A stretch of 64,000 nucleotides of DNA from an uncultured Oleispira sp. (GCA_913061415.1 CAJXUD010000004.1:62001-126000); one strand, 5' to 3'; positions 40,132 to 49,747 are shown, numbered from the stretch's first letter. Notes: generated by a model from the sequence alone, not told the origin. Translations and numbers: made by a program.

Positions 40132-41253
40132 TCAATACCCTTCTCTAAAAGCTGTTGGCGTAGTGTCTTTTTCTTTTCTAAATGCACGGTTGAATGAACT
40201 CAGCGTACGATAACCTACGTCTAGAGCGATATTGGATATGGGCGTCTCGGGTTCCTCCCTCAGCCTTTTTGCCGCTTCTTTAATACGATATTCATTAATG
40301 AATTCATTGAAGTTTCGGTAGCCTAACTCTTTATTAATTGTCGCTCGAACCTTGTACTCCGGAACTTCTAAAGCATCAGAAAGATCCTTTAAGGTAAGAT
40401 TTTCTCGGCGATAAAAGCCTTCTAGCATAATCGCTTTCACACGGATCAGGGTTTCTGATTCGCGCATCAATAATGAGGCTTGTTCTGCACTAGGAATAGG
40501 CCCACTTGCTTCGTTGCTCTCTTGTTCTATCAAGGTATTTTCTGCATCTAAAACAGCGCTATTAACAAGCTTGGCGCGTTCTTGATCAGCAATAAGATTG
40601 CCATTTTCAAAGACATTCTTATGCAATTTAATTCCCCCCCAAATATCCGAGCGACCTTTAACCAAGAACCAAATAATGACAAGCAGAGATAAATCGATCG
40701 CAAATATTCTAGAAGCATCGGAACCAAAATTGAGATTGAATGAGAAAATCGACCAGCCTAGCGACAAACCAGCAGCGCCCATAATGGCCCAACGTAAACG
40801 CCTTCGGGATTCAACCATGTCATCCTCTCGGCCTCTCAATAAAGCAAAGATCCCCATAATAATTAGTGCGTACTCGCAATATTGCTGAACTTCTCGACCG
40901 ATGAATTCTACCCATTGCGGTGTCATTCCGAGCGATAGGGTAATTAGGTGCCTCAGAACAGGTGCTACGATGCTGAAGATGGCGACGATAAGGCCAATTC
41001 GAGGGAGTGATCTACCTTCCTGAAAGATCAAACGGCAACTGATCCAAAAAAAGGCAGGCGTCCCACTCTCAACCATGTAGGCATAAACATGTAATTCTTT
41101 GGGTAGCCAGTTATGGCATAAAGAAACAAAGGCACCAAAGATTAATACAAAGAAAGCACGAGCCGCATTAGCATGAGAGAAATCTTTAAGTAATAACATC
41201 ATCAGCACAATACAGATACCTGCACCGAATGCTGAGAAAAACAGTTCTAACAT
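40132..41253 (-). CDS. Membrane-bound AraC-family regulator
   Basis: A 373-residue protein. The N-terminal half has about seven hydrophobic segments (residues 1-210), the C-terminal third a double helix-turn-helix AraC domain (about 270-373: LTLKDLSDALEVPEYKVRATI, then NEYRIKEAAKRL, IALDVGYRTLSSFNRAFRK). Membrane-embedded AraC proteins sense signals in or at the membrane. It lies upstream of the beta-helix/cytochrome pair in the same direction, so it may control them; that is inference. Confidence 0.88.
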   Translation of the reverse strand: MLELFFSAFGAGICIVLMMLLLKDFSHANAARAFFVLIFGAFVSLCHNWLPKELHVYAYMVESGTPAFFWISCRLIFQEGRSLPRIGLIVAIFSIVAPVLRHLITLSLGMTPQWVEFIGREVQQYCEYALIIMGIFALLRGREDDMVESRRRLRWAIMGAAGLSLGWSIFSFNLNFGSDASRIFAIDLSLLVIIWFLVKGRSDIWGGIKLHKNVFENGNLIADQERAKLVNSAVLDAENTLIEQESNEASGPIPSAEQASLLMRESETLIRVKAIMLEGFYRRENLTLKDLSDALEVPEYKVRATINKELGYRNFNEFINEYRIKEAAKRLREEPETPISNIALDVGYRTLSSFNRAFRKEKDTTPTAFREGY

Positions 41254-41341
41254 TAAAAGGCCTTTCAGTATTTTTATTTATTATTGTTATTATCTTGTCT
41301 ATCAAAAATTGACTAACTAAATATACTAAAGACTTTATGAC

Positions 41342-41370
41342 AAGCCCGCTAGTGAATTAGCGAGCTTTTT
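41342..41370. terminator. Terminator-like hairpin downstream of lptG
   Basis: AAGCCCGCTA and TAGCGAGCTT pair with one mismatch, followed on the plus strand by TTTTT. It lies between lptG and the AraC gene, both on the minus strand; the T-run on that strand is poor, so the assignment is weak. Confidence 0.4.
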
Positions 41371-41381
41371 AAAATGAAGTG

Positions 41382-42500
41382 TTAAGCGGCCTTTCTCATT
41401 AGTAATAACCCCAGTGCAAAACTGCATCCGATAGGAATTATACTGGCTAAAATAGGCTCAAATCCTAAAACGATGCTCGCAGGAGAAAGCAGCTCTTCGG
41501 CATACTTATAAATCATCCCCACAATAATTCCGCTAAAAATTCGATAACCAGGAGTTACTGATCGTAAAGGGCCAAAGATAAAAGAGATTCCCAAGATCAC
41601 CAGTGCGAAGGTACTTAAAGGCTGAGTTATTTTTCGCCAAAAAGACAGCATATAGGCATCAGAATTTAAGCCTTGATCATCCAGATAGCTGGCGTAGCGA
41701 TAGAGACCTGAAATTGACATATCCCTAGGACTGACGATCACAACACTGAGTTTCTCAGGGGTTAGCTCGGTATCCCAGCGCCCCGTTTCATGCTTTTCAC
41801 GCCAGACTTTATCATTCTCAAAATGAGTAATAACAATGTTTTCCATCTGCCAATACGAACGTTGATAGATCGCTCGCTGGGCATAGACGACCTGTTTCAA
41901 CTCATCAGCACGCTGCTCATTCGCCGTATCGGTTACGTCTAATTCAGACTGCTTAGACGCTGATTTTGTAAATTCATAGCGTGTTATGCCGTGCAATACA
42001 CCACCGGGCTCTACCGCATTAAAGCGCATAAAGGTATCACCTTCACGATGCCAGTAACCTTTGCCTTTATTCGACAGTGCTTCATTAGCACCTTGGGCAA
42101 CCGCTTTATGTGCCTGTGCAATGCGCTCTAAAGATGGCACAACATATTCGCCCAATAATAAAGAAATGAACATCAATACAGCCATCGGCTTTAATACTGC
42201 AAATACGATACGGTTGATCGAAATCCCCGCCGCTCGCATAACGGTTAATTCACTATTCGCTGCCATTGAGCCTAGCCCAGCCAAGCAACCAATAAGACAC
42301 GCCATGGGCATATATTCATAAATGCGGCGTGGAAGTCGAAGACCTGAAAAGAACAATGCATCAACCAGCTGATAATTACCTTTTATATTATCCAACTCAT
42401 CAACTAGGGTGAAAATTGCATCAAGGCCAACAATCACAATCATGACAACCATCGTTGCCATTAAAACAGTACGTGCAATATAAGAATCTAACTGGCGCAT
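41382..42500 (-). CDS. lptG: LPS export system permease LptG
   Basis: With LptF and LptB it forms the ABC transporter that extracts LPS from the inner membrane and hands it to the Lpt bridge. The protein has about 372 residues with three N-terminal and three C-terminal TM helices around a periplasmic jellyroll (about 100-270). It starts MRQLDSYIARTVL and has ELTVMRAAGIS near residue 84. The ATG at 42500 overlaps the lptF stop (TGATG), so the two are coupled. Length is slightly above E. coli LptG (360). Confidence 0.95.
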   Translation of the reverse strand: MRQLDSYIARTVLMATMVVMIVIVGLDAIFTLVDELDNIKGNYQLVDALFFSGLRLPRRIYEYMPMACLIGCLAGLGSMAANSELTVMRAAGISINRIVFAVLKPMAVLMFISLLLGEYVVPSLERIAQAHKAVAQGANEALSNKGKGYWHREGDTFMRFNAVEPGGVLHGITRYEFTKSASKQSELDVTDTANEQRADELKQVVYAQRAIYQRSYWQMENIVITHFENDKVWREKHETGRWDTELTPEKLSVVIVSPRDMSISGLYRYASYLDDQGLNSDAYMLSFWRKITQPLSTFALVILGISFIFGPLRSVTPGYRIFSGIIVGMIYKYAEELLSPASIVLGFEPILASIIPIGCSFALGLLLMRKAA

Positions 42501-43570
42501 CACAACTTCCTAATCTTACGACGACGGTTCCACTCGGGTATAAATAACAATCCTAAGCCTATCAATGCATACACCCCATGCACCCACCACATACCAATTT
42601 CGGGGTCGATATTGCCTTTACTTAACATGCCCCTCAAAGAAATAAGCAGTGTTATGTACATCATAAATAAAATAATCGCGGGGAATAAACGAGCGAATCG
42701 CCCCTGTCGAGGGTTCACTTTAGAAAGTGGAAAAGCGATCATCGCACAAATAGGCACCATAATAATTAACGAAAAGCGCCACTGCAGCTGAGAAACATGC
42801 CTTTCACTTTCATTACCAAATAACTCACTGGTCGGTATGGCTTCTTTTTTAATTCTTCGTCGCTCGGCTTGCTCACCCGCAATTTTCACACCGTACAACT
42901 CAAAATCTAAAATCTCGGCATCTAACTTACCCGGCGTAATATCGAAGCGCTTACCATTGTGTAGCTCTAAAAATCGTGACCCAGTATCAGGATTCACTTT
43001 TTGCGTTCCAGATTCGGCGAGTAAAATGGTGTTTCCATCGGCAATAAAGACATTATTCATTTGGCTTTTGTCATTGCTTAAGCCTTCGGTATAGGTAACT
43101 CGAGAGCCTTTTGCGGTACTTTGAAATCGACCAGGTACTAATAATTCAAACTCAGTCATTGAGGCTTGCTTACGATACAGGTCTTCCATTTTCTGAGCCC
43201 CAAGTGGACTTAGATACAAACTAAAGAAAGCGACTAAAAGAGTAATAATACCGGCGGGCAATAACGTATAACCCAACAGCTTTCCACTTGAGAAGCCCGT
43301 TGCCGTTAGAACCGTCATTTCACTTTCGGCGTACAATCGGCCATAAGCTAATAAAATTGCGATAAACAGAGACAAAGGAAGAATCATCTCAAGGAAGGAT
43401 GGCATGCGGAGTAACAAGGTGAAAAACACAATTTCAAGGGGAATTTTCCCCGCTGCAGCGGCGGTCAACTGATAAATTAAGCGACTGCTCATCAATATCA
43501 TTAACAATATCCCAGTGACCGCTGCCATTGAGGTAAACAATTCTCGGGACAAATATCGAAAAATAATCAA
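42500..43570 (-). CDS. lptF: LPS export system permease LptF
   Basis: Partner of LptG. The 356-aa protein starts MIIFRYLSRELFTSMAAVTG and shows SEMTVLTATGFSSGKLLGY near residue 83, the coupling-helix region that meets LptB. Six TM segments and a central jellyroll are expected. It is divergent from pepA, a conserved arrangement in gammaproteobacteria (lptFG/pepA). Confidence 0.95.
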   Translation of the reverse strand: MIIFRYLSRELFTSMAAVTGILLMILMSSRLIYQLTAAAAGKIPLEIVFFTLLLRMPSFLEMILPLSLFIAILLAYGRLYAESEMTVLTATGFSSGKLLGYTLLPAGIITLLVAFFSLYLSPLGAQKMEDLYRKQASMTEFELLVPGRFQSTAKGSRVTYTEGLSNDKSQMNNVFIADGNTILLAESGTQKVNPDTGSRFLELHNGKRFDITPGKLDAEILDFELYGVKIAGEQAERRRIKKEAIPTSELFGNESERHVSQLQWRFSLIIMVPICAMIAFPLSKVNPRQGRFARLFPAIILFMMYITLLISLRGMLSKGNIDPEIGMWWVHGVYALIGLGLLFIPEWNRRRKIRKL

Positions 43571-43768
43571 ACTTTCAGCCTTCTATAGCGCCATAAAATA
43601 ACAATATTACTGCTATCGCGCAGTGTATAGCTTTCTCATTAATTCAGCCAGTAAAGACGAACTCAAAAGAAGCTTGATATTTCTTTCCAAAGCACCCATA
43701 TATGTCTTATCGTTATACTCATATTCAGATCTTTTTAAATCGTATTTCTATCTTAACCGGAGCAAATA

Positions 43769-45262
43769 ATGCAATTCAGCACTACTCAAGAGAATGCCTG
43801 CGAACTTTTGGCCAGCTGCATCGTTGTAAGCATCGATGACAAAGGCAAATTATCGAGCGCCGCCAATAGCATCGACAAAGCCGCTGAGCAATATTTAACC
43901 GACATTTTTGATAGTGGCGACTTCGATGGTAAAACGGGCGAAACCCTGATGCTATTCAAAGTACCGGGCATTACGGCTCAACGCCTAATCTTAGTCGGTA
44001 CCGGTAAAACAGCCGAGGGCATAACCGCCAAAAACTACATTAAAGTCGCCGAAGCGGCTGCTAGCGCCATTAAAAAATCAGGTGCTCTTCAAGCGGCATT
44101 ATACCTACAAGATATTCCAGTCATTGGCAAAGACAATGCTTGGAAAGCTGAGCAAGCTGCAATTGCGTGTGAAAATGCTCTGTACTTATTTGACCAGACC
44201 AAGAGCAAGCCAGAGCACGAAAAAGAAGATTACTCCGACTCCATTGAAAACATTCTTTGGGCAGGCGATGCCGACGTACAAGCCTCGCTAGAAAAAGGCC
44301 AAGCAATTGCCCACGGCGTTTCTGTGGCCAAAGACCTTGGCAACATGCCACCTAACATTTGCACCCCAACCTACCTAGCAGAACAGGCTGAAGCATTAGC
44401 CGAAGAAACTGGCTTAATCGAAACCACAATTATCGATGAAGCTGAATTAGACGCGATGGGCGCAGGTGCATTCGTTTCAGTCTCTAAAGGCTCTAGCGAA
44501 CCGGGTAAATTCATCATCATGAAATACCAAGGCGCGGCGGATGCTAACGAAGCCCCTCATCTTATTTTAGGTAAAGGTATTACCTTCGATACCGGCGGCA
44601 TCAGCTTAAAACCTGGCGCTGGCATGGATGAAATGAAGTACGACATGTGTGGTGCAGCGTCTGTATTAGGCACCATGACTGCCTTGACTGAGCTAAAGCC
44701 TAAGATCAACATCATCGGCATGATCACCACCGCAGAGAATATGCCTGCAGGTAATGCCAGTAAGCCTGGCGATGTCGTCACGACGCTTTCCGGTAAAACG
44801 GTTGAGATTCTAAATACCGATGCCGAAGGTCGCTTAGTATTATGTGATGCTTTGACTTATGCGATTGATAATCTAAAGCCTGCGTCTATTGTTGATATCG
44901 CAACTTTAACCGGCGCTTGCATGATGGCTCTAGGAACCGTGAACTCGGGTTTATTCACCGAAGATGAATCATTAGCGGCCGAGTTGCAAAAAGCGGCTGT
45001 CGATTCTCACGATAAAGTATGGCGCTTGCCGTTAGAAGACGATTATCAAGAACAGTTAGACTCTAACTTCGCCGATATCGCCAACATTGGTGGCCGTCTT
45101 GCGGGCTCTACAACGGCTGCATGTTTCTTGGCACGTTTCACGGAAGGTCAGTCTTGGGCTCACTTAGATATCGCAGGAACTGCTTGGCATTCTGGTGGTA
45201 AAAACAAAGGTTCTACAGGTCGCCCTGTGCCTTTATTAGTGAACTATCTATTGAATAAATAG
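43769..45262 (+). CDS. pepA: Cytosol (leucyl) aminopeptidase PepA
   Basis: A 497-residue M17 aminopeptidase that removes N-terminal residues from peptides and, in E. coli, also acts as a DNA-binding protein in site-specific recombination and carAB control. The two metal-ion site blocks are clear: KGITFDTGGISLKPG (about 269-283) and NTDAEGRLVL (349-358), followed by TLTGA. The ATG has GGAG upstream. It ends with a strong terminator. Confidence 0.97.
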   Translation: MQFSTTQENACELLASCIVVSIDDKGKLSSAANSIDKAAEQYLTDIFDSGDFDGKTGETLMLFKVPGITAQRLILVGTGKTAEGITAKNYIKVAEAAASAIKKSGALQAALYLQDIPVIGKDNAWKAEQAAIACENALYLFDQTKSKPEHEKEDYSDSIENILWAGDADVQASLEKGQAIAHGVSVAKDLGNMPPNICTPTYLAEQAEALAEETGLIETTIIDEAELDAMGAGAFVSVSKGSSEPGKFIIMKYQGAADANEAPHLILGKGITFDTGGISLKPGAGMDEMKYDMCGAASVLGTMTALTELKPKINIIGMITTAENMPAGNASKPGDVVTTLSGKTVEILNTDAEGRLVLCDALTYAIDNLKPASIVDIATLTGACMMALGTVNSGLFTEDESLAAELQKAAVDSHDKVWRLPLEDDYQEQLDSNFADIANIGGRLAGSTTAACFLARFTEGQSWAHLDIAGTAWHSGGKNKGSTGRPVPLLVNYLLNK

Positions 45263-45291
45263 CTAGCGTTTACTTAAAGAACTTTAGAAAC

Positions 45292-45333
45292 AAAAAAGGC
45301 GTCTACCCTATATCAAAAGTAGACGCCTTTTTT
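45292..45333. terminator. Bidirectional terminator after pepA
   Basis: GGCGTCTAC (45298-45306) and GTAGACGCC (45319-45327) form a perfect stem with six A before and six T after. It lies between pepA and the convergent yciH. Confidence 0.92.
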
Positions 45334-45380
45334 ATTTGAATTTTTTATACTCATTTTACAGACTGATTTAAGTAACTAAT

Positions 45381-45824
45381 TTAACCGCCCGCTTTTTTCA
45401 CAGTAAAGCCACGCTGTTTCATTTCATCAAACATCTGCTCGCGCACATCGCCTTGAATTTCAATCACTTCGTCTTTTACCGCACCACCCACACCACATTT
45501 TTGTTTTAATTCTTTCGCCAGTTTTTTCAACTCGGCCGGGGCTAATAAAACGCCTGTAATTAAAGTAACACCCTTACCTTTACGGCCTTTAGTTTCACGC
45601 TGAATACGCACAATGCCATCACCTTCAGGCATTGATTCATTACTACAGACACATTTACCTTTTGCTTTTCCACACTCTGGGCAAGTGCGCCCTAGCTCAG
45701 TCGAGTAAACCGAACCTGCACTGGCGCTTTGATCTGATGCAGTGGTTGTATCGCTGTTCGTACCACCATTGCCCAAACCTGTTAAACCGGCTAAGCCAGC
45801 TAGGCCGACTGTTTTTTTAGACAT
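45381..45824 (-). CDS. yciH: SUI1/YciH-type translation factor with Cys-rich N-terminal extension
   Basis: YciH belongs to the eIF1/SUI1 fold and affects start-codon selection or represses translation under stress. The last 90 residues match it well (VRIQRETKGRKGKGVTLITG, CGVGGAVKDEVIEIQGD). The N-terminal part is longer than in E. coli YciH: a LAGLAGLTGLG stretch, a Ser/Thr-rich linker and VYSTELGRTCPECGKAKGKC, where CPEC and CVC could bind zinc. The ATG at 45824 follows AGAGAAG at good spacing. An upstream start at 45938 would add 38 residues without family support. Confidence 0.88.
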   Translation of the reverse strand: MSKKTVGLAGLAGLTGLGNGGTNSDTTTASDQSASAGSVYSTELGRTCPECGKAKGKCVCSNESMPEGDGIVRIQRETKGRKGKGVTLITGVLLAPAELKKLAKELKQKCGVGGAVKDEVIEIQGDVREQMFDEMKQRGFTVKKAGG

Positions 45825-45883
45825 GCTTACTTCTCTTATTTTAACGTTATGCAGTGAGTATAACGAAAAACATCCATAACAAA

Positions 45884-45915
45884 AAAGGGCGACTGGTTTA
45901 ACCCAGTCGCCCTTT
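45884..45915 (-). terminator. Terminator of the fadL-like gene
   Basis: AAAGGGCGACTGG and CCAGTCGCCCTTT form a perfect 13-bp stem with a six-base loop. It lies 36 bases beyond the fadL-like stop and in front of yciH. Confidence 0.85.
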
Positions 45916-45950
45916 CTACTAACTACTTTTTTACTCAATCATTTGAATGA

Positions 45951-47348
45951 TTAAAGCTTGTAGTTCACCTGGAAAGAAATACCCATGGCATCCATAGAGT
46001 ATTCACCCTGTAGGTTGGTTAGATCTTTTGGATTACCCGCTAAATCTCGGTTGTATTCATCAATTCTAGTATCTTCAAAGAACATATAAGAGAAAGCAAA
46101 ATCTACATCTAAATCCTGATCAATACGGTAGTTAAAGCCAGCGCTCAACCATTCACGGTCGTTATCAGGAACACGAGCGGTACGATAAGAGTTGCTGACA
46201 GGGCTTTGGTCATTCGCATAACCTGCACGTAATAGCCAATCATCGTTTAACTGATAGTTAGCACCAATCGCAACCGCCGTCACATCATTCCAGTTTTCTT
46301 CGATATGACCGATGTAGCCTTCATCTAAACCACCTAAACGTTCGATCATGCCTACTTCTGATTCAGTCGATTTAACATCGAAATCTTTAAAAACAGACCA
46401 CTGAGTCCACGTTATACCTGCAACCAACTGTAATTTATTGGTTAATTTGTGAGCATAACTAACGGTTAAAGACTGAGGCGTCGTAATCGGCACTTCAGAA
46501 GCTTGATTCCCTATATAAGGAATAACTACAACAGTATTAGTAGCTGAAGAAAATACAGGAATATTTTCTTTCTTTTCGAATTCCGAATCACCCTCTAACT
46601 CAAAGTCCATTTCTGAACGGTAAGTCACACCCAAAGTAATGTCTGAATTAATATCCCACATCAAACTTAAGTTATAGCCAACCTGCCAATCATCACCTTC
46701 AACTTCATAATGATTTTCAAAACCTTTATTCGCAGAAGAACCAAGTGGAGTATTTTCTAAATAAGGAATTGTATCAACCTGTTTAGACAACAAACCCTTC
46801 ATGTAAGTAATGTCTAAACCAAAACCCACAGAGAACTGATCATTAACGCGATACGCAAATGCCGGCTGAAAATCAACCGAGGTTAATTTAGTTTGGTCGG
46901 CCAGTGCACCGCCAATGAAATCGTCATCGTAGTCCGTATTCGTTGCGAACGGTACAAAGATACCAAAACCTGCTGCAAACTTTTCATTAATAGGTCGTGC
47001 ATAATAAGCATATGGAACAACGGCTGTAGAAAGGAAATCACCACCGTCTGAGTAAGGGCTCTCTACAGAGGTATACTTTTGACCTGCTGAATTAGTGTAG
47101 CTATCAAGATCGAAGCTACCGGATGTCATTAGAACAGAGCCACCCACAGTCACTTCAGCGCGGTCTAATTTCACCATACCAGCAGGGTTATAAAATACGA
47201 TACTTGCATCTTGAACAACGGCAGCACGACCTGCATAAGCAGTACCCGCGCCCGCAGCACTTTGTTCGTTCAATTTATAACCAGAGGCTTGAGCAGCCGG
47301 AGCCAATACAGCAGCAGTAATAGCTGCAACTAAAACACGTTGTTTCAT
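45951..47348 (-). CDS. FadL-type outer-membrane long-chain fatty-acid transporter
   Basis: A 465-residue outer-membrane beta barrel of the OmpP1/FadL family. Signal peptide MKQRVLVAAITAAVLAPAAQA, then the hatch motif SGYKLNEQSAAGAGTAYAGR and the conserved VFYNPAGM near residue 67. The C-terminus ends in alternating aromatic strands (ISFQVNYKL) as barrels do. It moves long-chain fatty acids or similar hydrophobic compounds, fitting the thioesterases in the window. AGG ten bases before 47348 supports this start over one 30 bases upstream. Confidence 0.92.
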   Translation of the reverse strand: MKQRVLVAAITAAVLAPAAQASGYKLNEQSAAGAGTAYAGRAAVVQDASIVFYNPAGMVKLDRAEVTVGGSVLMTSGSFDLDSYTNSAGQKYTSVESPYSDGGDFLSTAVVPYAYYARPINEKFAAGFGIFVPFATNTDYDDDFIGGALADQTKLTSVDFQPAFAYRVNDQFSVGFGLDITYMKGLLSKQVDTIPYLENTPLGSSANKGFENHYEVEGDDWQVGYNLSLMWDINSDITLGVTYRSEMDFELEGDSEFEKKENIPVFSSATNTVVVIPYIGNQASEVPITTPQSLTVSYAHKLTNKLQLVAGITWTQWSVFKDFDVKSTESEVGMIERLGGLDEGYIGHIEENWNDVTAVAIGANYQLNDDWLLRAGYANDQSPVSNSYRTARVPDNDREWLSAGFNYRIDQDLDVDFAFSYMFFEDTRIDEYNRDLAGNPKDLTNLQGEYSMDAMGISFQVNYKL

Positions 47349-47569
47349 TTGTAGGGAACCTATTTTAAGAGTCAGCATCCACTACCCACAGTTGTTTAAA
47401 TTATGCTAGGTGAGTATATGAACGCAAAAGAAAATCGGACGCAGTATGCCAGCTATAAAAATGAGTATTGTTTCAAAATAGGACATTTATGTAACATTAG
47501 GTATCGGAAATGGCGCAGAGGGTCTAGAACATGCGTTTTATTAAGCGGTTGACTTGGTCAAAAAATATA

Positions 47570-47974
47570 CTAGGCTGTCAATTGCTTCTGCAGTCCAGCA
47601 AGATCAACCATAGTCGTTTGCTCGCTGATTTTTCCATGACTCACCAGCCATACCGAAGCCGCGGAAAAAGCGATAATTTTACCGTTAGCCGGCATACCAA
47701 ATAACGGTTTATTGAAACTTCCACAGAATGTAGAGAATGTGATTACCTTATTATCTTCTGCCATTATTTCTTCAACAATGACTTCTAAGTCTGGTACTGC
47801 TCGCCGTATATCTTCTACATATTCGACATAACCTTCAAAGTCTCGGTAGCCATCTCTAAAGGTTGTCTGGTAGCGGAAACCTCGACTCACGATTTGCTTT
47901 AATAGCCCGTACTTACCTTTATTCCAAGATAAGTCTATATGCTTCTTGATCAGTGTTTTATTCTCGTTACTCAT
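47570..47974 (-). CDS. SnoaL-like / NTF2-fold protein
   Basis: A protein of about 134 residues with the NTF2-like fold of the SnoaL/ester-cyclase group: WNKGKYGLLKQIV, GYRDFEGYVEYVEDIRRAVPDLEV, and the closing strands WLVSHGKISEQTTMVD. Such small proteins are often isomerases or ligand binders; no substrate is clear. An upstream start at 48118 would add 48 residues that look non-coding. Start at 47974 has no strong ribosome binding site. Confidence 0.75.
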   Translation of the reverse strand: MSNENKTLIKKHIDLSWNKGKYGLLKQIVSRGFRYQTTFRDGYRDFEGYVEYVEDIRRAVPDLEVIVEEIMAEDNKVITFSTFCGSFNKPLFGMPANGKIIAFSAASVWLVSHGKISEQTTMVDLAGLQKQLTA

Positions 47975-48249
47975 ACTAAACTGATGATTCCTTTCATAAT
48001 AATAAATACCCTGCGTACTAGCCGTACTTCGCAGATTCAATCTGAGAATCCACGAGTTAAGCAGTGTCATTTCCTTGGGTAGCTTTAAAGATAACCATAA
48101 AGATAGCCATAAAACCACTTTGTCGCCACCACAGAATGTAAATATCTCAACCCGGTTAATGCTGATTTCATTGACAGTTAGCTATATTCCCCTATAGTTA
48201 TATTTAATTATCCGTGAATCTTTTAGAAACTCCAAACTAGAGAATGAAC

Positions 48250-48921
48250 ATGACCAAAATAACTTTAGATTATTTCACCGATGTCTTATGCATCTGGGCC
48301 TACGTTGCACAAATTCGCCTTGATGAACTGAACCAAGAGTTTGGTGAAAAGATTGAGGTTAATGAGCATTTCATTACGTTATTTGGCAATACTCAAACGC
48401 GCATTGCAGAAGGCTGGAAAGATAAAGGTGGGTTTGAAGGTTTCAACAAACACGTGCTTAACGTTGCCGAAGGATTTCCACATTTAAAAATTAATCCAAA
48501 TGTTTGGTTAACGTGCAAACCGGCATCCTCTGCCAACAGCCATTTATATTTAAAAGCCATCCAGCTTTTGGTCGCAGAAGCTGTTGTCAGCAATAGCGAT
48601 TTCCAAGCGATGATTTTGAATATCCGCAAAGCATTTTTTCAAGACGCGCTAGATATTAGCCAGCTAAGCGTATTAGTAGAGATTGCTCAATCTATGTCGT
48701 TACCAACAGATTTAATCCAAGCAAAGCTTAATGATGGCTCTGCGATTGCAGCCTTGTGTGCCGATATGGACATGAGAGAGAAAAACAAACTAGAAGGGAG
48801 CCCAACCTATTTATTAGATAATGGCCGCCAAAAACTTTATGGAAATGTTGGTTATCGAGTACTGGAAGCCAATATTCAAGAGCTACTAGAGCGCCCCGAA
48901 GGTATCGCCAGCTGGTGCTAA
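48250..48921 (+). CDS. DsbA-family oxidoreductase-like protein
   Basis: A 223-residue thioredoxin-fold protein of the DsbA / 2-hydroxychromene-2-carboxylate isomerase / FrnE superfamily. The strand MTKITLDYFTDVLCIWAYVAQ holds the usual active-site position, but it reads C-I-W-A, so the second Cys is missing. The cis-Pro loop GSPTYLLDNG near residue 180 is intact. No signal peptide is seen, so it is cytoplasmic. It may be an isomerase or glutathione-dependent enzyme rather than a disulfide oxidase. GAGA before the second ATG (48250) favours it over 48244. Confidence 0.8.
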   Translation: MTKITLDYFTDVLCIWAYVAQIRLDELNQEFGEKIEVNEHFITLFGNTQTRIAEGWKDKGGFEGFNKHVLNVAEGFPHLKINPNVWLTCKPASSANSHLYLKAIQLLVAEAVVSNSDFQAMILNIRKAFFQDALDISQLSVLVEIAQSMSLPTDLIQAKLNDGSAIAALCADMDMREKNKLEGSPTYLLDNGRQKLYGNVGYRVLEANIQELLERPEGIASWC

Positions 48922-48958
48922 CGACTCTTGCAGAATCTTATCAAGACTTCAGCGCTTG

Positions 48959-49690
48959 CTACTCTAGTTCAATATGACTGGTATCAGGGGCTGTAGGGGC
49001 TTTCTTTTCTTTCTGATCGGTTAATGCCGCGCCTGCTTCCGCAATACTAAAGGACGATAAATCCAATACGAGGTCCGCAGCAGGTGGAGCCTTATTCGGA
49101 TTCATATCCTCACCCACTTCTGCTACTGATATGTGACTCGTATCAGGCGCTGGCGGTATAGGCTTATTGTCTACTTCGATTTCGGCAAATGGCGACACAA
49201 CCTTAATGCTGCTGGTATCAATATCGACATCAGGAATGTCTCGACGCTCATCCGGCTTTAGTAAATCACTTCCACTAGGCAATACATCCCAATTTGCATC
49301 GGCAATGGCCTGTTGAATCGCAGGTGTACTATCTGGCGCACTATCAGCTGTACTATCATGTTTTGACGAGGACTCTGGCGATGATTCTGACAATGGCGCA
49401 GTCTCTTGCTGAGCAGCAACGGGGGCAGTAGCTGGAATCTCTGCAGACTGCTCTTCTTTTGCCAACGTGATAACCGCTTTTGCGCCCGCCTTCTTAAATG
49501 CCTGTTGATATTTTGCCGCGGTGGCCTTATCCACCGATTTTTTGATGGTATTAACTTTGCCCGAGAAAAGAGTTGCCAATTTAGCAGCATCAGCTTTGAA
49601 TATTTGTGCAATTGCAGACTTAACCTGAGCAGCATCAGCACCCGGTAAGATTTCTCCACGAAAGTAAATATCGTACTTTGGATCTGCCAT
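48959..49690 (-). CDS. Hypothetical protein with APDTSHI repeats
   Basis: A 243-residue protein. The first 80 residues (KYDIYFRGEILPGADAAQVKSAIAQIF, given by key residues only) form a compact alpha/beta domain with FSGKVNTIKKSVDKATAAKYQQAFKKAGA, which I have seen at the start of bacterial proteins that bind or sense, but I cannot name it. The rest is low-complexity Pro/Ala/Ser-rich with a repeated APDTSHI motif (near residues 195 and 235) and LSSFSIAEAG-type segments. No signal peptide. Function unknown. Confidence 0.65.
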   Translation of the reverse strand: MADPKYDIYFRGEILPGADAAQVKSAIAQIFKADAAKLATLFSGKVNTIKKSVDKATAAKYQQAFKKAGAKAVITLAKEEQSAEIPATAPVAAQQETAPLSESSPESSSKHDSTADSAPDSTPAIQQAIADANWDVLPSGSDLLKPDERRDIPDVDIDTSSIKVVSPFAEIEVDNKPIPPAPDTSHISVAEVGEDMNPNKAPPAADLVLDLSSFSIAEAGAALTDQKEKKAPTAPDTSHIELE

Positions 49691-49747
49691 TGCCCTATTC
49701 CTATCTATAATTCTTTATACTTAGTATAGCCTGAGTCTCACCACCCT

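Noticed and set aside
47975-48118. 48-residue N-terminal extension of the SnoaL-like protein
   Set aside because: Odd composition (MVLWLSLWLSLKL) and repeat-like DNA (ATAACCATAAAG, ATAGCCATAAAA); family proteins start near MSNENK.
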